64,000 bases of DNA from Variovorax boronicumulans (GCF_007677875.1 NZ_VEDO01000007.1:62001-126000); one strand, 5' to 3'. Positions 8,095-16,771 are shown, counted from the stretch's first letter. Program-made: numbers and translations. The notes: generated from the sequence alone by a model not told the origin.

Positions 8095-8921
8095 GAGTGC
8101 AGCGCCTCGGGGAGGGTGACGGGTTTGAGGCCGGCATGGCGCAGCCGCGCGAGCAGCAGCGGCAGGGCCTGCAGCACCACGGGTCGGCCATCGGCCATGG
8201 GCGCGCCATGGCGGTCGTGCAGCAGCACGATGTCGCCGGCGGCCAAGCCACGGGTCAGGCGCGCGAGCACGGCCTGCGGGTTGGGCTCGCGCGTGTCGAA
8301 GCCCCGCCTTGTCCAGCTCACGAGCCGCAGGCCCAGCGCGTGCAGCACCGGGTCCAGGAACAGGTTGCGCAGGCCGGCCGGGGCGCGAAAGCAACTGGGC
8401 CGCTCGCCCGTGGCCTGGGCGATGCGGTCCTGCGCCTCGCCGATCTCGCGGCGCAGCGCACGCGGCCCCTGCACCGAGAAGTGGTGGCGATGCCGCAGGC
8501 TGTGGTTCTGCACGCTGTGGCCGCGCCGCACGATCTCGCGCGCCAATGGCGCGTAGCGCGTGGCCTGCTCGGCGATGCAGAAGAAGGTGGCGCGCGCGCC
8601 GTGCGCGTCCAGGATGTCCAGCACCTGGGGCGTGACGGTGGGGTCGGGGCCGTCGTCCAGCGTCACGGCGACGTCGCCGCGCGCGACGGCCGGGGCGGGC
8701 AGGCGCAGCAGGTTGGGGCCGAGCCAGGTCGAGCGTGGCCACAGGCCGGTGGCCGTCAGCAACGCGTGGTCCAACACCACGGCGCCCAGCGCCCAGGGCC
8801 ACAGCGGCGGCGCGGCGGCCGCCAGGCCCGCCGCGCCCAGGTGGCAGGCCGCGCTGGCCTTGAGCAGCAGCGGCGCACGCCAGCGCTGTGCGGGGGCGGA
8901 GGAGGCTGCGGCAGCGTGCAT
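8091..8921 (-). CDS. Polysaccharide deacetylase family protein (NodB-like)
   Basis: 276-aa protein. An N-terminal hydrophobic stretch (about residues 18-60) suggests membrane attachment. The NodB-homology motifs are visible: 'VTLDDGPDPTVTP' (Asp-Asp), 'SVQNHSLRHRHH' (metal-binding His motif), 'FRAPAGLRN' and 'DIVLLHDRHG'. The family removes acetyl groups from N-acetylated sugars in a metal-dependent reaction. In a cluster that also encodes a GT2 enzyme and a PAP2 phosphatase, it may trim an N-acetylhexosamine in the polyene's glyco-lipid anchor; this is inference. It lies between the exporter (11-nt gap) and the methyltransferase (overlap). Confidence 0.88.
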   Translation of the reverse strand: MHAAAASSAPAQRWRAPLLLKASAACHLGAAGLAAAAPPLWPWALGAVVLDHALLTATGLWPRSTWLGPNLLRLPAPAVARGDVAVTLDDGPDPTVTPQVLDILDAHGARATFFCIAEQATRYAPLAREIVRRGHSVQNHSLRHRHHFSVQGPRALRREIGEAQDRIAQATGERPSCFRAPAGLRNLFLDPVLHALGLRLVSWTRRGFDTREPNPQAVLARLTRGLAAGDIVLLHDRHGAPMADGRPVVLQALPLLLARLRHAGLKPVTLPEALHS

Positions 8922-8932
8922 CGGCCCGGAAT

Positions 8933-11314
8933 TTACTGGACGCGCGCCGCAGCGCGTGTAGGAATGAAAGCCGCCGACAGCAGCAGGCACAGCACGATGC
9001 CGGGGGCCACCACCTGGCCCAGGGCCGACAGCGTGGCGATGCTGGACAGCGCGAGCAGGAAGAACGAGGTCGCCGCCGTCGCGTTGGCCAGTGCCAGCGA
9101 TGCCAGCAAGTCCTCGTCCACCGGCATGGGGCCGGGACCGCGGTGCGCGTCCTGCTCGGCGCGCAGCTGGTCGAAGAACAGCGCGTAATTGGAGCCGATG
9201 GCCACGGTCAGCAGCAGGCCGACCAGGTGCAGGATGCCAAGCTCGACGCCGGCCAGTGCCAGCGTGGCGATGACGATCAGCGACGCGGCGCCGACCGCCT
9301 GGGCGATGCGCCACAGCCGCGCCCAGGAGCGCAGGTGCGCCAGCAGCACCAGGCACAGCGCGAGCGCGCCGAACGCGGCCTGCACCCCGGCCTCGTGCAG
9401 GTAGCGCGCGTACATGCCGCGCAACTCGCCTGCGATGTCCACGACCTGCACCTGGGGCATGTCGGCGAAGGCGGCACGCAGCGCCGCGGTGTCCAGTGGC
9501 TGGCTGCCCTGGCTCAGCGTGAGCATGCCGCGCCAGGGACGCTCGCCACCGCCCGGCACCATGAGCGCGTCGAAGGCCGCGGCCAGCGGCGTGCCGTCCA
9601 GCGCGGCGCGGTTGAGCAAAGGCTGGACGCGCGCGCGCTCCACCTCCTCGACGAAGGGGGCGAGACGGGCCGCGGCGATCGGGCCGTCCTGCGTCGCCTG
9701 GTCCAGGCGTCGGCGCAGCTCGCCAGCGTCCGGCAACGCATCGCGGCGGGCCTGCTGCAGGGCCGGGCTGGGCAGGATGCGCGCGGGCGAGGCGTAGCCG
9801 GCCAACTGGCCCGCGGCCACGAGCCGGTCCAGCCGCGCACTGGCGGCCTCGGCCGCCTGCAACACGCCGGCCTCGTCGGCGGCAGCCACGGCCACCACCA
9901 CGCCGGGGTCGCTCGCGCCGAGGTCGCCGCGCAGCGATGCGTCCAGTTGCAGCTTGTCCTCGCCCACGGGGCTCAGCGCCGCGAGGTCGCCCCGCCAGGG
10001 CGAAGGCAGCCAGGCCAGCGCCAGGGCTGCGGCCACGGCCAGCGCCGCGAGCGGCCAGCGCAGCCGCTGCAGGCCGCGCATGGCGATCGCCACCCCGCGG
10101 CCCAGGTGGCGGCGCAGGCCCAGGCCGGGTGCGCCGTCCGGTGCCACCGCAGTCAGCACGAAGCGCGTGGTCAGCGCCGCGCCGGCCAGGCCGGCGACCG
10201 AGAACAGGCCCAACTGGGCCAGGCCCGGAAAGCCCGAGAACAGCAGGGCCGCGAAGCCGCACAGCGAGGTCCACAGACCCAGCCGCACCGTGGGCCAGCC
10301 GACCTGCAGCCAGCGCCGCGCGCCGGCTCCGGTGTGCGGGGCGCCGCGGGCCTGGATCAGGTAGTAGATGGCGTAGTCCACGGCCTCGCCGATCAGCGTG
10401 GTGCCGAAGCCCAGCGTGATGCCGTGCACGTTGCCGAACGCCAGGCTCACGGCCGCGATGCCGGCCAGAACGCCGGTGCTGACGGGCAGCAATGCGGTGA
10501 ACAGCGTGCGCAGCGAACCCCCGAAGGACAGCAGCAGCAGGCCGACGACGATCACGCCACCGGCCAGCGCGAGCTTCTCGACCTCGGTCTTGATCTGCGC
10601 ACGCGACGCGACGGCGAAGCTGCCGGCGCCCGAAACCAGCAGCGTGAGTGCTGGCGCATCCGCCTGTTGGGCGAAGCGGCTGCGCACCAGTGCCAGGGCC
10701 TGCTCCTGGCCGTCCAGGTCGCCTCCGTCGGCATGCGTGGTGGCCAGCAGCACGGCGCGTGCGCCGTCGCGCGAGACCCAGACGCCGCCCTCGCTGCGCG
10801 GCGCCTGGGCCGGCAGCATGTGCTCGGCCATGCGCAGCGTCTCGCCCGTGGGGTCGCGCAGCAGGATGGGTTTGACGAGGCTGCCGGCCGGCGTGCCGAG
10901 CAGGCTGGTCGTTTCGTCGATGGCTTCGCGCAGGCCTTCGGCCGTGAAGCGCCGCGCGTCCACGCCCGGGCTCAGCACGTAGCGGTGTGCGAACAGGAAC
11001 TGGCCGGTGTCGGCGAAGGCGCTGTTGTCGCCGTTGTGCACGGCATCGAAAGCGCCGCTGGCGCGCAGGGCCCGGCCCAGCTCCAGCGAGGCGCGCGCAC
11101 GCTGCTCGGCGTCGCCGCCCTCGAGGCCGATCAGCACGAGGCGCGAGGCCACGCCGCTTTGCAGCTGGTCCAGCAGCACGGCCTGCTCGGCGCTCGGGTT
11201 GCGCGGCAGAAAGGCCGACAGGTCGGCCACGTAGTGCGTGCGCGCCGTGATGACGGCCGCCACCAGCACGAACAGCAGCCAGAGCAGGACGGCGGTGTTG
11301 CGCAGCCTGCGCAT
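8933..11314 (-). CDS. MMPL/RND-family exporter of the aryl-polyene cluster
   Basis: 793-aa membrane protein with the duplicated RND layout: one N-terminal helix, a large periplasmic domain, five helices (about residues 245-390), a further helix, a second periplasmic domain and five C-terminal helices. Conserved stretches such as 'FGTTLIGEAVDYAIYYLIQ' and 'IGSNYALFFDQLR' mark MMPL-type transporters. Homologues in xanthomonadin and aryl-polyene clusters are annotated as exporters that move the lipid-linked pigment toward the outer membrane. It begins at the ATG at 11314 (a GTG two codons upstream is possible) after a 193-nt gap that contains a dispersed repeat; it may therefore be expressed less tightly with the upstream genes. 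Confidence 0.9.
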   Translation of the reverse strand: MRRLRNTAVLLWLLFVLVAAVITARTHYVADLSAFLPRNPSAEQAVLLDQLQSGVASRLVLIGLEGGDAEQRARASLELGRALRASGAFDAVHNGDNSAFADTGQFLFAHRYVLSPGVDARRFTAEGLREAIDETTSLLGTPAGSLVKPILLRDPTGETLRMAEHMLPAQAPRSEGGVWVSRDGARAVLLATTHADGGDLDGQEQALALVRSRFAQQADAPALTLLVSGAGSFAVASRAQIKTEVEKLALAGGVIVVGLLLLSFGGSLRTLFTALLPVSTGVLAGIAAVSLAFGNVHGITLGFGTTLIGEAVDYAIYYLIQARGAPHTGAGARRWLQVGWPTVRLGLWTSLCGFAALLFSGFPGLAQLGLFSVAGLAGAALTTRFVLTAVAPDGAPGLGLRRHLGRGVAIAMRGLQRLRWPLAALAVAAALALAWLPSPWRGDLAALSPVGEDKLQLDASLRGDLGASDPGVVVAVAAADEAGVLQAAEAASARLDRLVAAGQLAGYASPARILPSPALQQARRDALPDAGELRRRLDQATQDGPIAAARLAPFVEEVERARVQPLLNRAALDGTPLAAAFDALMVPGGGERPWRGMLTLSQGSQPLDTAALRAAFADMPQVQVVDIAGELRGMYARYLHEAGVQAAFGALALCLVLLAHLRSWARLWRIAQAVGAASLIVIATLALAGVELGILHLVGLLLTVAIGSNYALFFDQLRAEQDAHRGPGPMPVDEDLLASLALANATAATSFFLLALSSIATLSALGQVVAPGIVLCLLLSAAFIPTRAAARVQ

Positions 11315-11388
11315 CAGAACGGGGCCCGTGCGCTCGTTCCAGCGCGCCACTTGCAGCGTACGAACCGGCTCGCATGGCACTGGTCGAG

Positions 11389-11502
11389 AGGCCGCGGAGC
11401 AGGCCATGCCAGCGCAGCCGCGGAACTGGCTCTGCCAGGCCGCCGGGTGCGCCCCCTTGAGGGGTATCGGATGGCGACACGAAGTGCGCCAGCCAAACGG
11501 GG
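11389..11502. repeat. Dispersed intergenic repeat, copy A (inverted relative to copy B)
   Basis: About 114 nt between the LolA-like gene and the exporter. Its reverse complement begins CCCCGTTTGGCTGGCGCAC and aligns along its length with 31343-31453, sharing blocks such as GGCGCACCCGG, GGCCTGGCA, CTGGCATGGCCT and CTCCGCGGCCT, with scattered substitutions and a few small indels. It has no coding capacity of its own. It is not an IS end: no adjacent transposase and no target duplication is seen. Confidence 0.85.
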
Positions 11503-11507
11503 TGGTG

Positions 11508-12095
11508 TCATTTCGGGGTGATCTGCATGACGGCGTAGTCGCCGTCGGCCATCGAGATGGTGATCTGGCGCGGTGCCGACTGCCGGCCCTGGATCGCCAC
11601 CTGCACCACCAGCTTGCGCAGTGCGGGTGCGCGCGGTGCCAGCAGCAGCTGCCAGTCGGCCGGGCCGCCGCCGACCTGGGCCTCGAAGTGCCGCTCGATG
11701 GCGGCGCGGTTGCCGGTCAGCGTGCCCCGGATGGCCTCGACGATGACGGCTGCTTCGGGCACGCTGTCCAGCTGCAGCGTGCGGCTGCGGCTACCCTGGC
11801 GCATGGTGAGTTCGTTGCCGACCACGGCGATGCTCTCGCTGCGCGGCGCCAACGTTTCGCGCACGAAGCGGTCCGGCGCCTGGAACGACAGCCGGCCGCG
11901 GCTTTCCACGGGCCGGTCCAGCAGGCTGGAATGGCGGGTTTCGGTGAACGTCGCCTCGCCGGACTGCACCTTGGCCAGCAGTTGCATGAGCTGCACCAGG
12001 TCGAAGGCCTGGGCGTGCAGCGCAGGCGGCAGCGCCATCAGCGTGGCCAGCAGCGTGCGGCGGTCAAGGCGTAGAGGGAGCGGGTGCATCGGCAT
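11508..12095 (-). CDS. LolA-like outer-membrane lipoprotein carrier of the aryl-polyene cluster
   Basis: About 195 aa with an N-terminal signal peptide (Arg-rich start, hydrophobic core 'LLATLMALPPALHA', cleavage near residue 29). The mature part has the LolA pattern 'VQSGEATFTETRHSSLLDRPVESRGRL' (split over residues 43-69) and later 'RQITISMADGDY'. LolA-like genes next to MMPL exporters are a hallmark of aryl-polyene clusters, where they are thought to carry the lipid-linked product across the periplasm. Starts at 12095 or 12089 are both in frame and overlap the acyltransferase end by ~30 nt; 12095 is chosen because of a weak purine-rich stretch upstream. Confidence 0.85.
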   Translation of the reverse strand: MPMHPLPLRLDRRTLLATLMALPPALHAQAFDLVQLMQLLAKVQSGEATFTETRHSSLLDRPVESRGRLSFQAPDRFVRETLAPRSESIAVVGNELTMRQGSRSRTLQLDSVPEAAVIVEAIRGTLTGNRAAIERHFEAQVGGGPADWQLLLAPRAPALRKLVVQVAIQGRQSAPRQITISMADGDYAVMQITPK

Positions 12096-13011
12096 CGCTT
12101 TGCCAGAAGTCGTAGAAGTTGAACCAGTTGTACGGCGCCTCGCGGCACATGGATTGCAGCAGCGCCACATAGCGTTCGAGCGCGGTCGCGATGGCGGCTT
12201 CCAGCTGGTCCGGCGGCACGGCGCGAAAGTCCACCAGCGGCTCGAAACGCAGGCTGTAGCGGTTGCCGCCATGGTAGAGGCCGGCCATGAAGAACACCCT
12301 CTGACGCAGCATGGCCGCAAGCCGCAGCGGGCCGTCGGAGAAGGGCGCGGGCCGCCCCAGAAAGGGCAGTGTGCGCGTGCGCGAGCGGCCCGATGCAGCG
12401 CCCGGCAGCGTGCGGTCGGCCAGCAGGCCGGCCATGCCGCCTTCGTCCAGCCAGCGCCGCAGCGCCAGCATGGCGCCGGGCCGGCCCAGCGCGATGGTGT
12501 GCAGCTGGACCTGCGGCGCGATGGCCTGCAGCGTGGCGTTGATGAGGCGCGCGTTGTCCTCGTACATGAGCATGGCTGCACGCGTGCCCACGCCCTGGGC
12601 TGCGGCGCGCAAGGCCTCGAAGCTGCCCAGGTGCGCGCCCATCAGCACCACGCCCTTGCCCTCGGCCAGCACGGCCTCGACAGCCGGCACGTTGCGCGTG
12701 TCGAATTCGAACTGCGCCAGCCGGCCCTGCAGCAGGTAGACCCGGTCGAGCACGGTCGCGGCGAAGGCGTGGATGTGGCGGTAGCTGTCGCGCCAGCCGG
12801 CCGGGCGTTGCAGCACCTGGCCGAGGTACTGGCGCGAGGCACGGCGCGCGCGGCCGTTGGCGAGCAGGAAATACAGCGCGATCGGATGCAGCACCAGCCG
12901 GGCCACCGGTCTGCCCGCGTGAACGGCAATCGTGCGCATGAGCCGCAGAACCCAGAGATTGCTGCGCTCGCGCTGGCTGGCCCAGTCCGCCGAAGGCGCC
13001 GGGCTGCTCAC
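12064..13011 (-). CDS. Lysophospholipid acyltransferase-like protein (LPLAT/HtrB type)
   Basis: 315-aa protein of the lipid A acyltransferase-like family. The HX4D/E catalytic motif is present as 'GAHLGSFEAL' around residue 155, with the following 'LMYEDNARLIN' and 'LLADRTLPG' blocks typical of the family. In aryl-polyene clusters such acyltransferases are thought to add the polyene acyl chain, or a fatty acid, to the lipid anchor. The GTG start overlaps the stop of the hotdog gene (GTGA). The N-terminal hydrophobic helix (about residues 22-45) fits a peripheral inner-membrane enzyme. Confidence 0.88.
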   Translation of the reverse strand: MSSPAPSADWASQRERSNLWVLRLMRTIAVHAGRPVARLVLHPIALYFLLANGRARRASRQYLGQVLQRPAGWRDSYRHIHAFAATVLDRVYLLQGRLAQFEFDTRNVPAVEAVLAEGKGVVLMGAHLGSFEALRAAAQGVGTRAAMLMYEDNARLINATLQAIAPQVQLHTIALGRPGAMLALRRWLDEGGMAGLLADRTLPGAASGRSRTRTLPFLGRPAPFSDGPLRLAAMLRQRVFFMAGLYHGGNRYSLRFEPLVDFRAVPPDQLEAAIATALERYVALLQSMCREAPYNWFNFYDFWQSDADAPAPSTP

Positions 13012-13322
13012 GAACTCGCCCCTTCGAACTGTCCGCTGGCCGCCAGCCGGTCGCCGTGGCTGCGGTCGCGCACCGCGAAGCGCAGTCCGCGGCCGCTGGC
13101 GTCCAGCTCGAGCGCCAGTTCGGCGCCAGGTCGCACGGGCGCCAGAAACTTGACGTTGGCCAGGCGCGGCGCACGACCCAGGCGCTGGGCGAGCGCGCCG
13201 TCGGCCAGCACGGCCTCCAACACCTCGGCCAGCAGCGCCACGCCGGGCAGCAGCGGTTGGCCCGGGAAGTGGCCGGCGAAGGCCGGGTGGTCGACGGGAA
13301 TCCGCAGCGCCAGCAACTGCAT
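13008..13322 (-). CDS. Small hotdog-fold dehydratase (FabZ/ApeI-like)
   Basis: 104-aa protein with the hotdog dehydratase signature 'HPAFAGHFPGQPLLPGV' (residues 11-27), the FabA/FabZ-type active-site region with His11 and the 'GHFPG' loop. It is shorter than FabZ (~150 aa), as is usual for the small dehydratase of aryl-polyene clusters. The ATG shares a base with the AMP-ligase stop (TGATG). It may pair with the larger dehydratase 4957-5397. Thioesterase-like activity is an alternative for the fold, but the motif favours dehydration. Confidence 0.85.
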   Translation of the reverse strand: MQLLALRIPVDHPAFAGHFPGQPLLPGVALLAEVLEAVLADGALAQRLGRAPRLANVKFLAPVRPGAELALELDASGRGLRFAVRDRSHGDRLAASGQFEGASS

Positions 13323-14671
13323 CACGGCGCGAGCTGGCGCCTGGCCCATTCGCCGAAGGCGATCGCGGGCAGCTTGCCGGTGGAGGGTTCGCGCGGCAGC
13401 GCGGGCACGGCCACGGTGCGGCGCGGCAGGAAGACCGCGTCCACGCGCGGGCGCAGGTGGGCCAGCACGGCCTGCTGCAGCGCAGCCGGCGTGAGGCCGG
13501 GCGCGACGACGAAGGCGACCAGCCGGGTGACGGCGCCGTCGAGCTCGTCGGCCGGCAGCCAGAACGCACCGTCGACCACGCCGGGCACGCTGTTGAGGTG
13601 AAAGTTCAGGTGCGCGAGCGAGTTGCGCTTGCCGGCGATGTTGATGAGGTCGTTGGAGCGGCCCAGCAGACGGAAGCGCGTGGGCTCCAGCACTTCGAGG
13701 ATGTCGGCCAGCGGCGTGGCTTCGACCACATGACCGCCCTGCACGCGCGCGTGTTCACCGTCGCCCGACAGCCGCAAGCCGTCGTAGGTGCGCCATTCGG
13801 GCCCGTCCGTGGTGCGCCGCGTAGCAACCTGGCCGGCCTCGGTGCAACCGTAGATCTCCACGAGCTGACCGTGCAGCATGGCTTCGGCGCGTGCGGCCAG
13901 CTGCGGCGACAGCGGGGCCGTGGCGCTCAGCACGATGTCCACCGTGGGCAAGGCGATGCCGGCCTCCAGCAGCATGCGCAGGTGGAACGGCGTGGTGACC
14001 AGCATGCGCGGGCGCGGCAGGCGGGCCAGCGCGGCGGCGATGTCGGCGGGGTAGAAGGGCCGCTCGGCATCGAAGGCTGCGCCGCCCAGCAGAGCGATCA
14101 GCACCGTGGACTCGAATCCGTACATGTGCTGCGGCGGCACGGTGGCCACGAGGTTCAGGCCTTGCAGGTCGGGCCGGCCCAGGTGTTCGGCCAGGCGCTG
14201 CGCGCCTTCCACGGTGCAGTCCACGAGCGGGCCCCAGTGCTTGGCGTGGGGCACGGGCTGGCCCGTGGAGCCCGAGGTCAGCACGTGGGCGACGAGTTGG
14301 TCGCGCGGCAGGGCCGGCGCAGCCTGGGCCCGGGCGTCGCCGGCATCGGTGGCGACCACCTGCGGCAGATCGACCTCGTGGCCGGGCGCATCGACCAGCG
14401 CATAGGCCTGCGGGAACAGTGCGCGCAGCCGCGCCACCGTCGCGCTCTGGTGGTTGGGCGGCATCAGGTTGCCCTGGCCGCGCAACATGGCCGCGCCCAG
14501 GCCGACGGCGAAGCGGTAGCGGTCGCCCGAGAGGTTCAGCATCGCGCCTTCGGCCGGCAGCTGCACGGCCAGGGCCTGCACGTCGGCAAGGTAGCGCCGG
14601 CGCGCGATCGGCTGGCCGGCACGCCAGGCCAGCGGCGCGTCCAGGTCGGTGCCGGTGACGAGCGTGCTCAT
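13322..14671 (-). CDS. AMP-dependent acyl/aryl ligase (starter-unit activation)
   Basis: 449-aa ANL-superfamily enzyme. Signature motifs: 'LTSGSTGQPV' (P-loop-like A3 motif, near residue 133), 'EIYGCTEAGQVATR' (A5), a 'GRSNDLINIAGKRNSL' stretch (A7/A8) and a C-terminal 'PSTGKLPAI' lysine (A10). Proteins of this type in aryl-polyene clusters adenylate the aromatic starter (for example 4-hydroxybenzoate) and load it on an ACP. No chorismatase or ammonia-lyase gene that would make the starter is in the window. Coupled to both neighbours by overlapping stop/start codons. Confidence 0.9.
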   Translation of the reverse strand: MSTLVTGTDLDAPLAWRAGQPIARRRYLADVQALAVQLPAEGAMLNLSGDRYRFAVGLGAAMLRGQGNLMPPNHQSATVARLRALFPQAYALVDAPGHEVDLPQVVATDAGDARAQAAPALPRDQLVAHVLTSGSTGQPVPHAKHWGPLVDCTVEGAQRLAEHLGRPDLQGLNLVATVPPQHMYGFESTVLIALLGGAAFDAERPFYPADIAAALARLPRPRMLVTTPFHLRMLLEAGIALPTVDIVLSATAPLSPQLAARAEAMLHGQLVEIYGCTEAGQVATRRTTDGPEWRTYDGLRLSGDGEHARVQGGHVVEATPLADILEVLEPTRFRLLGRSNDLINIAGKRNSLAHLNFHLNSVPGVVDGAFWLPADELDGAVTRLVAFVVAPGLTPAALQQAVLAHLRPRVDAVFLPRRTVAVPALPREPSTGKLPAIAFGEWARRQLAP

Positions 14672-15312
14672 TGGACGGTGTCGTGCTGTGCCGGTTTGCC
14701 GCTGTGCATGTAGCTGCGGATCGCGTCGGCCAGGCTGGCGCGTTCGAACTCGGGGTGCAGACGGTAGCGCAGCCAGTATTCGCCGCCGAACAGCGCGGCC
14801 ACGGCCACCGGCGTCAGCACGTTGGCGAAAACGGCCCAGGCCTCGAACGGGGCGAAGGCGTACAGGCCCAGCGACAGCAGCGCCGTGGCGACGAAGTACA
14901 GCGTCCAGATGCCCGTGAGCCGGCGCGTGTACGCCGCCATGGCCGGCGTGAAGTTGCGGTGTACGCGACGCGCCAGCTGGGTGATCAGCGCCTCGTGGCC
15001 GGCGCGCAGCGTGCCGCCGAATCCCACCGCCAGGAACACGTTGATGCCCACGTGCTGGGCCAGGTAGAGCAGGCGGTCCGACAGCGGCGTGCGCAGGCTG
15101 GCCTGGCCGCACAACGCGGCCAGCGAAAGGGCGGCCAGCAGCGCCAACGGGCGCTGGCCGCCGCGCCAGGCGCCGCAGGCGACGGCCAGCAGCATGGGCG
15201 CCAGCACGCCCACGGCGTTCCAGGGCGAGGCCGGCGCGGCGGTCATGAGCCAGTGCGAGACCGCGGTGTAGCTCAGGGCCAGGGCCAGCACGGCGAGGAT
15301 GCGGACGGGCAT
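14668..15312 (-). CDS. COG4648 family membrane protein
   Basis: 214-aa polytopic membrane protein, with about five hydrophobic segments and a positively charged cytoplasmic loop around 'ARRVHRNFTPAMAAYTRRLTGIW'. This family has no defined biochemical role but is regularly found between the ACP and AMP-ligase genes of aryl-polyene clusters, as here. The ATG at 15312 follows the ACP gene by a 49-nt gap, and the stop overlaps the ligase start. A membrane scaffold or assembly function is possible; nothing in the sequence proves it. Confidence 0.82.
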   Translation of the reverse strand: MPVRILAVLALALSYTAVSHWLMTAAPASPWNAVGVLAPMLLAVACGAWRGGQRPLALLAALSLAALCGQASLRTPLSDRLLYLAQHVGINVFLAVGFGGTLRAGHEALITQLARRVHRNFTPAMAAYTRRLTGIWTLYFVATALLSLGLYAFAPFEAWAVFANVLTPVAVAALFGGEYWLRYRLHPEFERASLADAIRSYMHSGKPAQHDTVQ

Positions 15313-15361
15313 GGGGATCGGGGGGCAGGGCAGGGCGGCGGCGCAGGTCCACCGCGCGTGG

Positions 15362-15637
15362 CTAGCCGGCCTCGGTGCGGTGCGCCGCGATGTGCTCGGC
15401 CAGGCTGGCCAGCGAGCCGAAGATGCGCACGTTGTCTTCGTCGTCCGAGCGCAGCTGAAAGCCATAGCGCTGCGACACCACGAGGGCCACTTCGAGGATG
15501 TCGATGGAGTCCAGGCCCAGGCCTTCGCCATAGAGCGGGGCGGCCGGATCGATGGATTCCGGAGCGACTTCCAGGTTCAGGGCCTCGACGAGGAGGGCCG
15601 CCACTTCGCGTTGCAGATCGGTCTGGGTCGGATTCAT
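15362..15637 (-). CDS. Acyl carrier protein, first gene of the - strand pigment operon
   Basis: 91-aa acidic ACP with phosphopantetheine motif 'GLGLDSIDILEV' (Ser44). It differs from the other ACP of the cluster (1179-1424) in motif (DSI against DSL) and length, which suggests separate partner enzymes. It is the promoter-proximal gene of the long - strand operon; a TATACT-like -10 candidate lies ~70 nt upstream (complement of 15705-15710), without a good -35 match. ATG at 15637. Confidence 0.92.
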   Translation of the reverse strand: MNPTQTDLQREVAALLVEALNLEVAPESIDPAAPLYGEGLGLDSIDILEVALVVSQRYGFQLRSDDEDNVRIFGSLASLAEHIAAHRTEAG

Positions 15638-15788
15638 GGGGTCAGGGGTCGGTTGGCGGCGGGGGCCTGGCGCCGGCCCTGCGGCGGCCCTGCGACGGGC
15701 GCGAAGTATAGCGGCCGGCTGCGCCGCGCCCTGCAGTGCCGGCGCCGTCCGACATGCCTGCTGCGGGCACATCGCTACAGTGCCGGCC

Positions 15789-16349
15789 ATGAACACTGCA
15801 CCTCCTTCCTCCCCATGGTTCCGGCTGCCGGCACTGGCCTTGTGCGCGGTTCTGGCCGGTTGCGCCGCCAACGTCGAGCGCCCCGGTGCGGCCGGCGGCA
15901 CCGCGTTGCAGGTCCCGGGGCGCGCGCAGGCCAGCGTGGCGCTGGTGGTGCGCGCGGCCCATCCCGAAGTGGCCAAGTCTTCGGACTGGCAGGCGCTGCG
16001 CGGGGCCTGGCGCGACGCCATGGCCGAGGCCGCGCGCGCGGCGGGCAAACAGTTCCAGTACCTGAAGAACGAGCCGCAGAGCGCGCCGGCCGGCAGCACG
16101 CTGGTGGTGGTGCAGGTCAAGGACTACCGCTACCTCAGCACCGGTGCGCGCTACGGCCTGGGCGTGATGACCGGCAATGCCTACGTCAACGCCGACGCAT
16201 CCTTCTACGTGGGCCCGGGCCGCACGGCCGTGGGCCAACGCAGCTACAGCACCTCGAGCAGTGCATGGCAGGGCATTTTCTCGGCCATGACCGACAAGCA
16301 ACTGGCCAGCATCAGCGCGGCCATGCTCAAGGACATCGACGGCGGCTGA
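15789..16349 (+). CDS. DUF4410-like lipoprotein
   Basis: 186-aa protein with a lipoprotein signal peptide: hydrophobic core 'LPALALCAVLAGC', lipobox L-A-G-C with Cys25 as the lipidated residue. The mature part alternates beta strands and contains 'STLVVVQVKDYRYLSTGARYGLGVMTGNAYVNADASF' type sequence (shown by its blocks VVVQVKDYRYLS and GLGVMTGNAYVN), resembling the DUF4410/YajG-related outer-membrane lipoproteins. Function unknown. It is divergent from the pigment operon and convergent with the BON-domain gene (3-nt gap). Confidence 0.75.
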   Translation: MNTAPPSSPWFRLPALALCAVLAGCAANVERPGAAGGTALQVPGRAQASVALVVRAAHPEVAKSSDWQALRGAWRDAMAEAARAAGKQFQYLKNEPQSAPAGSTLVVVQVKDYRYLSTGARYGLGVMTGNAYVNADASFYVGPGRTAVGQRSYSTSSSAWQGIFSAMTDKQLASISAAMLKDIDGG

Positions 16350-16352
16350 GCC

Positions 16353-16730
16353 TCAGCGCAGCGGCTCGGGCGCAGGCGTCGGTGGGCCTACGCGCAGGAA
16401 ATTGTTGATGCACTGCACGCCTTCGACGTCCGCCGTGATGTTCAGGGCGAGCACGATGACCTGCTGGCTGGACACACCGCCGGACAGCGTCGCGACGCCG
16501 TTGCTCACGCGCGCGTCGATCTGCTCGGACAGCAGCTTCTTGCGGAACTTGAGCTTGCTGGCCAGCTTCATGCCCAGGCCCTGGTCGCGGAAGAACCCGC
16601 TGTTGCCGGCGCGGCAGCTGGCGCTGGTCTTGGCGCGTGCGGCGGCCGGGGTGGTCTCGGAAGGCTCGTCGGCGAAGGCCGGGGCGCAGGCCAGCGCGGC
16701 GCAGACGAGGACGGAACACGCGAACTTCAT
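16353..16730 (-). CDS. Secreted BON-domain protein
   Basis: 125-aa protein with a cleavable signal peptide (residues ~1-20, 'VCAALACAPAFA'). A BON domain occupies about residues 66-115: 'KLLSEQIDARVSNGVATLSG' followed by 'VSSQQVIVLALNITADVEGV'. BON domains occur in periplasmic proteins such as OsmY and bind membranes or partners during envelope stress. No lipobox. Divergent from the HTH gene at 16845; the shared 114-nt gap contains a perfect inverted repeat. Confidence 0.8.
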   Translation of the reverse strand: MKFACSVLVCAALACAPAFADEPSETTPAAARAKTSASCRAGNSGFFRDQGLGMKLASKLKFRKKLLSEQIDARVSNGVATLSGGVSSQQVIVLALNITADVEGVQCINNFLRVGPPTPAPEPLR

Positions 16731-16771
16731 TCAGTGGACTCCGGTGGCTCGGGGACCGCATTGATAGCACG

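Noticed and set aside
8091-11480. A single 1129-codon open frame on the - strand covering the deacetylase and the exporter region
   Set aside because: Only the last 276 codons (deacetylase) read as protein; upstream of 8921 the sequence is Arg/Gly/Ala-rich and is the shadow of the MMPL exporter, which has a clear family match in another frame.
15645-15745. Strong sigma-70 promoter for the pigment operon
   Set aside because: A TATACT-like -10 is present on the - strand, but no recognisable -35 lies 15-19 nt upstream; mentioned only as a weak candidate in the ACP entry.
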